DNA of 64,000 nt, taken from assembly GCF_042242105.1 (NCBI RefSeq), contig NC_092031.1:16598662-16662661 (forward strand). Direction: 5' to 3'. The notes beneath the pieces are model-generated. The model saw only the letters and a program-made list of their open reading frames with translations, did no database searches and had not been told where the DNA came from. This document shows, in pieces, positions 11,501 to 24,000 of this stretch (position 1 is its first letter; each line of letters begins with the position of its first letter). Source of the DNA: Pempheris klunzingeri. Its lineage: Eukaryota; Chordata; Actinopteri; Acropomatiformes; Pempheridae. The translations under genes and the position numbers were made by a program.

Positions 11501-12720
11501 CCTTTAACACAGGGCCAGGACAACCGACTCTATGTTCCCTGCTGTAGGCAGCACTGACTGCTCCACTGGGGAGACCGTGGTGCCAGTCCTCTTTTAAAAT
11601 ACCATGTTAGACTGCTGCCTCTAAGAAACTGGGCCAGCTTTGTTTCATTTATCTTAAGTTTATTTGAATAGGGATGCATTATGTAGCATAAACTGACAGA
11701 TACATGCCAGCATTTATAGCCGAAGCTAATCTGCAGAGCAGGAGGTTATTGCCTCCTGCCCTTAAGAGGCTCAAAGATTTGCTCCAGTGCTTTCTGTCCT
11801 CCTTGAACCTCACTGACTGGAGCACAGAGATCATTTTGTATAGAGCCTGATGGACATTGCTCTGCTCTGCTCACTATGTCAAGTAGAAAACCAACAAATC
11901 TGCCCTGAAATGCTGAAGGACTTGCTCTTTTCGAAATATATAGTGTTTGAATCAGACTCCCTATAAAAGCCTGCAAAGAGTCTCATTGATTTGTAATGCA
12001 TCAGCGGTCTGTCTTTTTCCTCTGCTCCTCTCACTCAGTGTTCTCTTGCACACCCTTGCCCTCTCTATTCATATCGCCATGGAAATTCAAAGAATTCAGC
12101 TAATTACATCGCCAATAAAATGAACTGAACAGGATGATGAATCCATTATGTGTCTACTTTGCCCAAAAAACATTTTCAACAAAAAAACAACTGTAAAAAT
12201 AATCTGAAACAGAAATTTGAAGGTTTTCATGGTCATGGTTTTTGGTTTGTCAATATATTTATCTCTTTGGTGGAGTCTGAATAAACACACACTATTTATT
12301 GGCTTATCAAGTTGCACCAGGCTGGTTGGTTGAGATGGGTTTCACGCTCTGTTTCTATTTCTACCCATGAGGGAAGAAAACAGCATGTTCTCCAACCCAT
12401 GTTAATATCCAGTATTATTTTCTCTTTTTTCGATGGATACAGCAGCAGTTTGGATGCAGGTACATCGACCTCTTCTGAGCTGTGATGATACGTTTAATCA
12501 CAATGTGCCTTTCTCTCCATTCTCTTCATTACCAACTCATATAGAGGAGCATAGTGTTAGTGTACTCAAGTCACGTTTTCGTTAGCTAATTAAACCCCAT
12601 CGAAGAATGTCAAAACACATGAACGTTATCAGGTCTGTGGGATTCTGGAAACAGGATGCACTATTTCCAACATACTTCCAGCGATGGCATAGTATGCTAG
12701 CACTGGACTTAAATATTTTG
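8527..12720. other. Gene-free spacer
   Basis: No exon with recognisable protein similarity is seen on either strand. Short homopolymer runs are present (T at about 9448-9458, C at 10141-10149). Confidence 0.35.
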
Positions 12721-12724
12721 AGGT

Positions 12725-13102
12725 GCAGATTTGGTACACAGGTAGGCAGTCGGAGAGAAGGCAAACAAATCCAGGAGGGGCAAGGCAGAGACAGAGTCGA
12801 AGGCAAGAACAGGAATCAAAAAAACAGGAATATAGTACACAAGAAAAACTGCTGGAACGCTTGTCACTGGGAACGAAGACAAACTGGCACAGACGCCAGG
12901 GGAGACACAGACTAAATAGACTGGGGCAGGCAGGTAACGAGACACAGGTGGAAGGGATGGAGACACAATCAGTGGTGGCGGGAAAACACACAATGGGAAG
13001 AAGTGAGTCTACCAGAAACGAGGGGAAAGGGAAGAAACCAAAATAAAACAGGAATTAAAGGAGCAAGAAGGACAAACAGCAAAACCCAAGGACGGGTCAT
13101 GA
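12725..13102 (+). repeat. Interspersed teleost repeat, copy 2
   Basis: A T-poor strand with motifs CTGGCACAGACGCCAGGGGA, GACACAGACTAAATA and AACGAGACACAGGTGGAAGG, ending in CATGACAG. It is related to the segment at 4296-4560, sharing the GACAA-CTGGCACAG-CAGGGAGACRCAGAC core in the same orientation. The whole looks like a dispersed fish repeat. Open frames on both strands in this interval are by-products of the skewed composition. Confidence 0.5.
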
Positions 13103-13109
13103 CAGTCTA

Positions 13110-13600
13110 CAAGAAAATGAGCCTGCTTCTTGATTTATTAACTCAGTAAACATTTTCCTAATGAGTTTATGGTCTCAATTTGTAGTTTAAAGTCTTCTTC
13201 ACTACAGCATGATGGCCATTTAGTAAACTACGGTCGCATTTAGAAAAAAATAGACAATAAAGCAGGGTAGGCTTTAGGGCGGGACTACCCTTGGACTAGC
13301 CAATCAGAGGTGGGTCACGCCTAAACCTAACCAATCAGAGGTGGGTAACGCCTTAACCTAACCAATCAGAGGTGGGTAACGCCTTAACCTAACCAATCAG
13401 AGGTGGGTAATGCCTAAACCTAACCAATCAGAGTCTTCACAGAATAAACGTCTGCGCTGGTTTGGAAACCAAGTTGGCGACGGCCCAAATGCCAAACTCG
13501 AGGCTTCAAACCAGCAGTCCTCAAACCAACTGGTGACATCATGGTGGCAACGTCCACTTCTTATATACAGTCTTCTGTCTTCTGTTATTGATCTGTCTAA
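13110..13600 (+). repeat. Interspersed repeat family 'CCAAT', copy A (expanded)
   Basis: This copy shares blocks with the reverse complements of 20640-21050 and 33445-33850. Shared blocks include TCTTGATTTATTAACTCAGT/ACTTGATTTATTACTTCAGT, the block CACTACAGCATGATG, a run of CCAATCAG motifs and the block ATGCCAAACTCGAGGCTTC. It has no transposase frame. This copy differs from the other two by tandem expansion of the CCAATCAG unit. Confidence 0.7.
13298..13433 (+). repeat. 31-bp tandem array of CCAAT boxes
   Basis: About 4.4 copies of a 31-bp unit of the form CCAATCAGAGGTGGGTAACG plus CCTTAACCTAA are arranged head to tail. The CCAAT pentamers start at 13300, 13331, 13362, 13393 and 13424, exactly 31 bp apart. 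Units differ at only a few positions (for example GTCACGCC, GTAACGCC and GTAATGCC). CCAATCAG is the core of an NF-Y binding site. Confidence 0.9.
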
Positions 13601-15179
13601 CTTCCACTTTGCCACAGCCATTCATTTCATTCACCACCTAATCCGCCTCACTATGCGTTAGGCCTTTGTTAAATTTGGTTTAGCTGAGCTACAACATTTC
13701 TCTATGTCTTGCTTAACAAGCAATAAGCTGTCTCAGGAGGATCCCAGCTGCTGCTTGGATTCTTCAAGAGCTCCTTCAAAGAGCAGAGCCTTTTCCCCTA
13801 AATCGAACTGCATAATCATTCATTCAAATGGGTCAATTCCTTCACATAAGTGTCTCCGACTGCAAAGGTTGCTAATGGATAATTCAACCTAATCTGTGCA
13901 CAGCTTTTTAATAGTGTTTGCAATTGTAATGAAGTTATTCCAAATTAAAGCCCTTTTCCACACGGTGATCAGATTTGTTTTTGTCCTCCTGCTCCATTTC
14001 TGTTTGTTTGCTTCGCAGCAGCACATTTCGGTGTGTCCTCAGATATACTATACCAGGCAGTGTTTCACACATCAAAAGTAGTCCCTTTTCCATCATTTTT
14101 ATCAAATTTCTACCCGCCTTTTCAGTGCAGCTGAAGGATGACAGTGGAATTAATGAATGGCTTTCTGGTGACTCATCCCAGGACTTCACGAGTGTTGTTT
14201 TTTTCCCCCTCAGCCGCCTCATCCTCTCCCTTGTTTCTACATCGATGCCCAACAGAACAGGCTAATTTCTCATCCCCAGTCTTTCCTAGTCATTACTTTC
14301 ATCCCTCTCATCACTCTTTTTCCCCTCTGCGTCCCTCAGCCAGCCTCCCACTTTATCCCTTGCTCGTTTCTACCATCTCCTGCCCAAGTCGGCACGATGA
14401 TATGTCTAACAGGGATAAATGCTTTCAAAGGGTCCACAATGACACAGCGCATGCTCCTCCTGGAGGTCACTGCTAATGCATACCAATGGTAGTGGAGGCC
14501 AGATGGCCAGTGTCTGGGCAAGGAGGATGACACAAGGGCAACAGCAATACACAAAACCTGCAGACAGCCTCTGCTCAGTGAGGGTCGAGAGAGAGGAAAG
14601 GGCAGAAGGAATAAGAATAATTACAATTGCTATGAACTGAGACATTTATAAAAAGCCTTTTAACCCACCATATTAACAAAAAAGAACATGAAACAAGGCC
14701 TAACTCCAGAAGATAGATGATTTTCACAGGACAGAACTTTTGTCTATTTTAGCACAGCTTATTCATTATAATGTAGAGTTAGAATAAACAAAATGAAAGT
14801 TGTTATTTCATTTTATCTTCAGACTGAACAATAAATACCAAATGTCATTTTCTGACAAACTGCTGTGTCCAATCTGGGACACTCTACATCTGTTTACAGC
14901 TCATCCTTAATGCTTTAAAAAAAACACTGAGTTTGTTCACATTGACGTGAGTGTACTGGTTATACATACGGCTCATGCAGGTTTTGATCCTAATCTTGGT
15001 TATTCATATCTCCGTATAGATGATAAACACTGATAGATACTGATTACTGTGTGCTATTTGCAAAGGTTGCTGGGAAAACAGGCAATTTTGAAATCCTACA
15101 TGTTGGGAAACCAGTCGCCTGTAACCTGTGGACTTGAATAGGTATATTTAACTCTTTCATTACTGACAGAGGACAGTAT
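13601..15179. other. Gene-free spacer
   Basis: No recognisable coding exon. Overlapping open frames on both strands at 13900-14650 have no family motif. Confidence 0.35.
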
Positions 15180-15375
15180 GGTGGTGCGGTGTGGTGTTGC
15201 CTCACAGCAAGAACGTTCCAGTGTACTGGTTCTGTGTACTCCGGCTTCCTCCCGCAGTCCAAAGACATGCAGGTGACTCTAAATTGCCCGTGAGTGTGAA
15301 CGGTTGTCTGTCTCTATGTGTTGGCCCTGTGATCCTTTGGGATGAGCGGTATAGACAGTGGATGGGTGGATTACT
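15180..15375 (+). repeat. Truncated SINE-like interspersed repeat
   Basis: Motifs GTTGCCTCACAGCAAGAA, CTCCGGCTTCCTCCCGCAGT, CCAAAGACATGCAG, GGTTGTCTGTCTCTATGTGT and GAGCGGTATAGACAGTGGAT occur in the order of a very abundant teleost dispersed repeat. The usual central parts are missing, including the tRNA-like B-box segment and the GTGAATGTGAGTGTGAATGG block, so this is an internally deleted copy. Confidence 0.65.
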
Positions 15376-16490
15376 GACATGGCTCCAGAAGTGAGACGCT
15401 TTCGCTGCCACCACTGTTTGTGTTTCTGTTACTGCCCACGTCATCAGCAGCGGCCAGAAACCTGGATGAGATGTAACCATGCAACAGTCGCCTGACTCCT
15501 CTCGGAGTGCCGCATAGTGCTAGCATATTCGGGTCTCTCTTAACCAGTATAAGTGCTTATCCAGGTTTCTGAAATCAGGATATGATGTTTACACGCACAA
15601 AAAACAGAATACTTCCAAAAAACCACATTACACTAAGCCTGGTATATTTTTTTACAGCGATACATTTACGATTGTATCAGTAATCATACCACCGGGTGTA
15701 ACAGCCTGTGCCAGCCGGGGCTGATAGTTAGATGAGAGGATTGATCCAGCGGTTTGAGAATAACAAAAGCATCTGTCATTTCAGTAAATGGCCAAAAATG
15801 GTCCTCTCAGTCTTGAGGCTAAGGTCAGCCACGTTAACCAGCTGCTAGCTGAAGCGTCATAACCAACATACAGACATTTGAGTGGTCTTGATCTTCATTT
15901 ACATCATGTCAAACGATTCCTATTATTACCTCAGCAGTTCATAACAAGTAATAAAAGCTAATCAGCCGCTGTAACTTTTAACAAGCCAGTCGTCTCCTTT
16001 GCACAGTTCACATAATGAAAATATACAGTAGATGGGCTGAGCAATGAGTCACCACATCTAGAAAAACTTATCTAACTATGTCTTTCTCACTTTCTCACAG
16101 AGTTAAACAGAAACCGAATTCCCCATTTCCTGTCCCCCTCAATGGGAACTGATTAGCTATATTGCTCCTACGCATTTCATCTCTTTCTGGTTAGATGTTT
16201 TGCGTAGATTTGATTCTTTCATAATCTCATAAAACAATGCAGCGGTGCAGCGATTCGACACCCGGGCCACAATTATCAACACAGTCATGGTGACAAAGGT
16301 GATTTAAAAGTTTTCGTGGAGTTTGTGGGAGACGGTTAGAACCAAGAAATAGATGTGAAGGAATTGAATTTCTTCATAAAACAATTTAAGTAAATGATGA
16401 CTGTAAAAAATACAGACAATGTTCACATTTCAAGATGGCTTTAATTTACCACACCTCATCTGAAGCAGCGTCACATGTTGTACTTGACTC
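15376..16490. other. Gene-free spacer
   Basis: No recognisable exon, RNA gene or repeat. Confidence 0.35.
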
Positions 16491-16493
16491 TCT

Positions 16494-16830
16494 GGGCCCT
16501 ATTTTAAATTACCTGCAGCGCATGCTCTTAAGTGCACGGTTCAAGTATATTTGGGACGCGTGCAACTCCACTTAGGTGGTTATCCAGCACATAATCTGGG
16601 CCCAAAGTAAGGAACAAAGTGCTTACTATCTGAATAATTCATTCATGAATAGCTGAATAATAGCAGGAAAACACTGTGCTATTGACTTTAACCTGGTCTA
16701 AAGCCAATGGCACAGTGTTTCCCTGCTATTATTACTACAACTGCTTGCTCTGCTGCCTCAACACAACCACCACCTCATTTTTAGGAGTATTACACACAGA
16801 GATGGGCGTCTGGACATTTACTGCCTACAC
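16494..16830. repeat. Interspersed palindromic repeat (MITE-like)
   Basis: It opens with GGGCCCTATTTTAAATTACC and contains CACGGTTCAAGTATATTTGG, a style of repeat common in fish genomes. Its centre is a large palindrome (16656-16733). The end boundaries are not defined. Confidence 0.45.
16656..16733. repeat. 78-bp imperfect hairpin with 35-bp arms
   Basis: The left arm 16656-16690 and the right arm 16699-16733 are reverse complements with three mismatches by eye, separated by an 8-base loop. It sits inside the MITE-like repeat. Confidence 0.8.
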
Positions 16831-17159
16831 AATGTGAGCACAGGGTGTGAAAATCATAACTGATTGATCGGGAGCTTGCGCTCACATTTGTGCTGCACCG
16901 TGTCCCACTTTGCTGAGGGTCTATCTACATGAGACCCATTTTCTTTTGTCAGTGCACCGACTTTTAGCCTCTCTAGCCGAGGGTAAATGTGACATTTCAA
17001 TTTTGTGATATTTCAGCTTTAGATTTGCAGCATGTCCGCTCCACTCCAACAGGCTCCAATTTCCCTCAAGGTGGTGGGTTTCATTTTATATCTGTTGTGT
17101 TTGTTATTCGAGGTGGTGAGCCTAATAAAGTCTCATACTTCTTCTGCCCATAGACACAC

Positions 17160-17188
17160 TCCCTCTCTCTCTCTCTCTCTCTCTCTCC
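17160..17188 (+). repeat. (CT)n microsatellite
   Basis: A run of alternating CT of about 26 bases followed by further pyrimidine-rich sequence. It is a simple repeat with no coding role. Confidence 0.9.
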
Positions 17189-18085
17189 CTCTCACACGTC
17201 CACTTATTTTCTCTCTATCTCTCTGTCCTCCTGTCGACATTCACGCCATCACCTATTGTATTGATTCTCTTGCATATCGAGGCCTTGGAGCTTTTTATGT
17301 GAAAGCATTTCGCAGGCAGAAAGAAAGTTTAAGCATCAGGCCAATAATTCTTGAGTGATGTCTTCTGCTATGAGGTCATATTATACCTCCGTCGGTGCAT
17401 ACTGAGTAGTAACTGCTTTGTGCCACAGCTGGTTGAGACAAACAAGACAGAAAACAGTCCCACTGCTTGCACTGGTGAAAGATTTTGATCAGTTTTTAAG
17501 CTCATTACTAACAAGGTCAGGGTGGAATTAGGGTGGAAAAATGCTCCACCCATCCATTGTATTCCTCATCGTGGATCATTGTCTGTAGTGGAAATGATAA
17601 CTGTGAAGAATGATTGCGTTTTCAATAATAATGGTTCGATTTCCAGTGGAATTGCTTCCTGCTGTCACCGACAAGAAGATTACAAAAATGACAGAAAATC
17701 CTGATTATGATAAAACCCAGGCTGAGGATTCGCAAAGAAAAATGTCATTGTTTTCAGGGCTTGAAGTTCTCAGTCACCGTGCCTGATTTCAGGCATAGAG
17801 CAGCTTTAATTTAGTACAATACTTAATTCAATTCATCGCTCATTGTGCCTCCTGGACAGCTTCTCACGCTCACAAATCTTTTCTTGCTTTAAGCCCACTG
17901 TACTGTAAACCTACATTCATTAATATTCAGCTTCTGCCTCCACTAAATCTCAATACCCTTTCCCCATGTTGTCACTGTCCTGAGAAAAACCACCCAAGTT
18001 TTCATAAACTAAGAAAAACAACTATTCTCCTGTTTGCAGCTTCGAATTTTTCCGTGTAGTCCAAATGGGTATTATTGGTTTATTC
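17189..18085. other. Gene-free spacer
   Basis: Nothing recognised. Confidence 0.35.
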
Positions 18086-18087
18086 AC

Positions 18088-18790
18088 TTTAAAGGTTCAG
18101 TGTGCAGAATTTAGTGGGACCTAGTAGTAAAAATTCAATATAATATTCATAACTATGTTCTCAGTAGTGTATAATCACCTGTAACTGAGAATCATTGTGA
18201 TTTCGTTAGCTTAGAACGAGCCGCTCAGATCAGGGAGCAGGTCCTCTTTCCGCCATGTTGCACAGGTATGTTTCTACAGGAGCTCAGAACGGACAAAAAA
18301 GGACCTTTTGAGTTTTTACATTGAAGTTGCGAAAGGAAGACAAAGAAGATGGAAGAGGAATACCACTTTGTGTTGTGACACAATGGAGGATCCACTCCAT
18401 TATTTCGCATGAAATACTTGATCCCACGCACTGGTCATCGAAGAAGTAGCACAACTTTCTCACCCCATGAACACTTCCTATATCTGAAATATTCATCCAA
18501 ACAAACAATTTGCAATTGCCCATCCAACTTTACTGCCGCGCCTCCCAAGCCATCTGTTTTAGCACGGCACATATACAGTTTATGATGAGCACAGCGGCAG
18601 ATTTATCACTGCGGAGTTCTCAAACAATCGCTCCTCGAGCTCAAACAGATGTGAACAAAAGCAGATTCTCATTTCTGGTCAGTGACATTCAATCCGTCAG
18701 CTGAAATGAATTTGGCTTGAGCTGCTGGAGTGTAAACCATCATGAAGATTGTGTTTTATATGTCCCACCCTTGACGTCACAAAATAAAGT
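18088..18790 (+). repeat. Interspersed teleost repeat (GGTTCAGTGTGCAGAATTTAG type)
   Basis: It starts at TTTAAAGGTTCAGTGTGCAG, followed by the block AATTTAGTGGGACCTAGTAG, and continues with CTTTCCGCCATGTTGCACAG and GTTTCTACAGGAGCTCAGAA. These are the left part and a central part of an abundant fish repeat. The right limit is uncertain. The open frames inside it are not genes. Confidence 0.5.
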
Positions 18791-19684
18791 ATTTTGAATT
18801 GCGCCTTTTCCAATACACTATACAGATGGTGGTTAGTTAGCTGGACATGCTAACATTTGTGGTTTATTTCAGAGTGGACACGCATAATGTTTAATATATG
18901 CCTCACAATCTTACACTTGCTATACCAAAGCGGCCCCCCAGCAAACGCCCTCCTCACTCTGTGCAGACATCCGACTCTCCATAATGCTGAAATGATGACA
19001 GCTACGAACAAATTGGATGAAAATCTGCCATCAGAGTACTTGCCAGTTGCCAGTTGCCTCATTATGGCGGCTCTTGCTCACCGCTAAACGTATTCTCTTC
19101 TGGTAAGAGAAAAAGATGAGGTGATCTTTCTCCATCATCCAGTCATGATGTCCACAGGACGGGGGGGGTGGGGGTGGGGGGTGGAGTGCCCAGAGGAGCT
19201 GCATGCTTCCTGTAACTTCCCCTTTCATGGCTGCACAGCGTTAATCATGTCCCCAGAAATGCCCTGGACCTCCCCGGGGTGTCAGTCATGTTGTGAGGAT
19301 GAGTAAGCGCTGATTCAACCGCCTTTCAGTAGATTCATCCGCAGGTGACATTTAGGAAAATGTCTTTTTTATGGATTTTTTTTTTTTTGGCCAGTTTATT
19401 TCCTGTTTCATCTTTATTTGTCTTCCTGTGTTTATGTATTGTTATCTTGTTCTCATCAGAGGTCGATAAAGCCATCAGGAAATTGACGTTCTGGTTAAAT
19501 AAGATTACATTTTCCCTTCTGTCCCTGAGTGATGCCTGCTGACACATCCACAGATCAGGGCGACAAGGAAAGAGATCTGTTGAAGTGTCTCGCTCTCTCC
19601 CTCATGCACAGACACACACATCACACGTTACAATGGCAATAGAGGCGGGGTCAGCCCTGTGTTCCCACATTTCTAAGTAATTCA

Positions 19685-19708
19685 TTAGGGTTAGAGGGTT
19701 AGGGTTAG
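19685..19708 (+). repeat. Short telomere-like (TTAGGG) run
   Basis: TTAGGG-TTAGAGGG-TTAGGG-TTAG: three telomere-type units, one degenerate, immediately before an (AC)-rich stretch. It is too short for a true interstitial telomeric array. Confidence 0.6.
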
Positions 19709-20639
19709 ATAGGTAGACACACACACAGACACAGACATACTTTTCTCTATTATATAGTTGCATTACACAACATAGAGCTGTGGGAACATAGACACGCTCC
19801 TATAGAGACGATCTCACCTGCTTTTACAGGGAGTTAAACATCAAGACCCAGCAGCAGAACGCCTTGCAGCTAAACTGACTTCACTGATGCAAACAACAGA
19901 TTTTTTTTTTCCAGCAACTACAACCTGCCATCTGCTGAGAAAGACTTTAGGTTTGATGTCAAATGGTATATGAGAAAATAGATAGGTTTCACTAAAATCC
20001 TTCATGAAGACACCACTTTTAATCTGCACTCAGAGCAGCCCGGCTGATTAGATTATTCCATTAATCAACATAACAGAAACTCACCCAGCCAGGCAAAAGA
20101 AAAAGAAAAGATAGTAGTATGTAGCTCACTTGTGTAGTGACCATAGTGTGAAGCATTTTCTCTCTCTCATACCCACTGCTTTCCAGGAAACCTTATCCAT
20201 CACACTACAGTTTAGACACATCTTAGGTTTTATTTGATGTGGAAAAGCAGCTCATTAAGCTGAACGGCAGAGAGATGGAATGCGGTGGTGATGTCGGCTA
20301 ATGACAGATCCTGTGGCTGCTCCCTGTAGACATTAAATAATGAAACTGCGAGCGCAGCCACGGTGACATTACCGCAGTACTGCCACATTTCTCTATATTA
20401 ATCCGGGCACACTTTCAGGGTTTCACTACAAGCCTTGTATTCAGATAAGACATATTTTGTATGTGGTATCTCAAACCCAAATCTCTTTGAGCCCACAGGG
20501 TCAGACAGTGAAAGAAATGAAAAGTGGAATAGCATTAGCTAAAAGTTTTCTATTAGATGATACTCAGCATTCAGGCAGTGTACTTTACTTTATTCGTTAG
20601 TCATCTCATATTCAGATATTCCCAGAGAGAGGATACAGC
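19709..20639. other. Gene-free spacer
   Basis: Nothing recognised beyond a short CA-rich run at about 19718-19740. Confidence 0.35.
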
Positions 20640-21050
20640 TGCTGCAGCTCCGGGCTGAAGACTGGAGCAGACGAAGCCAACGTGACGGCTCACGTTAATT
20701 TGTGTACTCTCGTTTTGTGGCCTCGAGTTTGGCATTATGGACATCGGCATCTTAGTTTTGTAACCAGAATAGACGTTGGTTTTTTCATTTTGCAAAGACC
20801 TCTGCGTCTGATTGGTTTCGGCATGACCTGCCTGTCCTAGAGCATGCCCTGCTTTATGGTCTATTATATACTAGATGAGAATTGTGCTGTATTGAAAAAT
20901 TACTAGTGATAACTAGTGATTTAGACGATGAACTTACTGCTAAGGTAATAAATCAAGTCAGAAGAAGGCTCACTTTCTCATAGACTTCCATACAGTCTGA
21001 CTAGATTTTGTAACTAACAGAGTCGCCCCCTGCTGGCCATCACAGGGAAC
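20640..21050 (-). repeat. Interspersed repeat family 'CCAAT', copy B
   Basis: On the minus strand it shows the same order of blocks as 13110-13600. It starts at the CCAGCAGGGGGCGAC segment (about 21024-21040) and passes through CTTGATTTATTACCTTAG, the CAATACAGC block and a single CCAATCAG (about 20808) to ATGCCAAACTCGAGGCC (about 20721-20737). It has only one CCAAT unit, against five in copy A. Confidence 0.7.
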
Positions 21051-24000
21051 GACATGGGCTTCATTTTCAGACCAGGCAGTGTCAAACACTGAATGTTAAA
21101 AGTAGCAGCTGTTTCTATTGTTTTGTTACTTGTTGATCTTTCTTCCCACCTGCCATTTGTATTAATTTAAAAAAAACGTAACAAAAAAGAACAATTAGAA
21201 GCGAGATGTGAGCTTTCTGCAGGAGAAATCTAGCTGGGAAAACAGTGATTCTTCCCTCAGACCGAGTTTCACGTTCATATGAAATAACATAAATATCAGA
21301 TCAATGGAGAAAAAACCAACTGTAACCCAGTACCGTGCACTGAGAGTCTGACAGAGATGCAGTCACCTGTCCTTTTCTGGACCTACAGCTGAGTGCTGAT
21401 TGGTGTTGGCGGAACAGTCACACTGAAGCTATGATTTAGGATGCAAATCTCAATTTTGCACATTTTACACTTTGTTTTATAGAATAATAATAATAATAAT
21501 AATTTGGGTTGAAGTTACTGTTAGTTTGCGATCCCACATTTCTTTGCATTCTTGTTCAATGACAAACTTAGCCCCATAGGTTGTTAAAGGAATAGTTCAA
21601 CATTCTGGCCAATGTGCTGTAGGCCACATGCTCTCTTTCTCTGAGCAGAGTCAGGTGATAATGATAATAATTCTCAGTGGGAACCCCCCTTTCACATTTC
21701 CCTTAATTACATGATCCATTGTTAATATAAAACATATTGATTGGCAGCTTCACAGCACAGACATGAGATTGATTTCGAACCTCATTTCACACGTGGACAG
21801 AAATCAAGTGAGCATCTTTCCCAAATCTAGCACTGGGCAACACTGAGAAAATATGACACCAAAGTGCCCCCCCCCCCCCCCCCCCTTACTCCCTCTACAC
21901 AAGAGGTCAAACAGTAATAATGACACAGTTCTTCCGTCTGCTCATATCAGAGGCACATAGAAGACAATGGTGATGATAGCCAGGCTCTCCAGCAGGTCCT
22001 CTGTGCCCCGCTGTCTGCTTCATAATAGCACAATCAGCCTGTTTTGTTGTGAAGGGGAATACAGACCGCACCGGCTTTTATTATGCAAACTATTCTTGTC
22101 CATGGCATACGTGTGTAGACAAGAGGTGGGGAGACAATAACACCTGATATCTGCAGTCTTCTCTCTTTTTGTGGACCCATGAAATCTTCTCAGTTTCTTT
22201 GTCTCCTGCACTCAGGTGCTTGGCATCGTTGTTTCATGTCATCATGGAAACCAACAAGTGCAATTCAGGCTAGTGCTCTTAACTGCCCCGGTATGTCTGC
22301 ACTCCACTTCTGGTTGCCAAAGGAAACCTGCACTCTTCAGGGGAGGAAGACGCAAAACAATCGCACCGACGTTTCCTTTTACCAACCACATCTCCAAACC
22401 TGCTTTGACCTACAAGGCGACCAAAGACCACTTGGGGATGCGAACGGGCGAACCTCTTCGACCGAACACATCAGCAATACATTAAGAGGGCTGAATGAGA
22501 TGCATCGCTTTCATGTAAAATGCATGAACCTTCAGATCAGCATAATACAGTACTGTCTGTCATGTCCAACACTGACAGAACCATTTCTCCATTTCAAAAA
22601 TCCCTGGACCAACATCCTAGGCACACTGCCTCGCTGGGTTTTCCCGCCCTCAAACAAATTAAACAGAATATATGGTCTCACCAGTGGTTAGCATGATAAT
22701 TCACTGAATACATTAACATGGACACTAATATTTTGCTTTTTTCCTAATACGGTATAAAGGTCATGGAAACACTTGGGTATTCCAGACTGTGCCTTCTTCT
22801 GAATGCAGCATTTTGTGATTTAGGCACGTGGTGACATAATTCAGCTTTTAGGAGCATTCTTTAAACACATCAAATTAGGTTTCCTCCTCCGTTTTAAACA
22901 CACGGCCTCTGTCCTGTTCACGGTCAGCTCTGCGTGTTGCAAAGTCAACCAGCCAACACTTTGCAAGGCCGGGGCGGAGAAAGAAAAAGCCCACATTTCT
23001 GGTCAGAGGGAGAAACACACCTACTTTTAAAACATTTTGAAAGACTTGGATGTCAGCAGGTTTTTGGATATGTGCAAAAAGGGGCGAGGGGCATGCAAGG
23101 GGCGGACACAGCAGCCCAGCGCACAGCTGTTCCACTGCCACACATTTTAATATGGCAAACGACACGTTAATTAGAGTACGTATGTACGTAAATGGGAATA
23201 TTATTGGAACATTCCTTTTCAGTAGCCGTGTAAACAGCGCAGTAGGAATATCGTCTCCTTCAGAATAAGGGCACAGACCAGAATAATTTGTGCATGTAAA
23301 AGCAGAAATATTTGATATTTTTACACCAATTCTCTTTCATACACACCCGGGACTTACTTGTCAGATGCACACACTTGAATATAGATCTCTTTTTTTTTTT
23401 TCAGTCATGCAAGTTCAAACAGCCAGCTGCTGCTGTAATTTAGAAAGAGTCCAATGAAACGGCGCACTTAAACTTTCCCCCCACTTTAGAGTGAGACACT
23501 CTCAAACGAGCACATCTTTCCATAAATAAACAGTACTTATCACGCTTTTAATAGGAGCAGTTTGATTAGAGTGCGGAGGAAGGAAGGAACATAGGATGAT
23601 TAAATGTAATTAAGAAAGCAGCTGGATCAGCCCGGCGGAGTGAGTCAAAATAACCCAAATACAGAGAAGACGCTGGCGTAGGTCAGCACTTTTACTTTTT
23701 ATTGTTGTGCATACAATAGTATTTCTCTTTCAATAAATATAGTGGCGTATATAGTTAAATAAAGCCTGAGCGAGTGCAGTTTTCTTTTGGATTGTCATAA
23801 CATGCTTTGGAAAGACAGTGCCATACAATAACAGTGCTTCTATCAGCTTGCAGCATCTTCAATGAGAAATCCAGCAGGAACAGAGACGTCTTCATGGTAA
23901 ATGAGAAGGTGATTTGAATCAAAAAATTCATATGCAGCGTTCAGAAAAAGCATCTTAAATGTACAAAAATAAATAAAAATGAATAGCTGCCGCCTCTTGA

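Noticed and set aside
13298-13433. CRISPR-like array of short direct repeats
   Set aside because: Units are directly contiguous with no unique spacers, and the genome is a vertebrate; it is a minisatellite.
19685-19708. Interstitial telomere from a chromosome fusion
   Set aside because: Only three or four TTAGGG-like units, one imperfect; such runs arise by chance or slippage.
22179-22691. 170-codon plus-strand open frame
   Set aside because: No recognisable domain or signal peptide, and an overlapping second frame is open at the same place; more likely chance.
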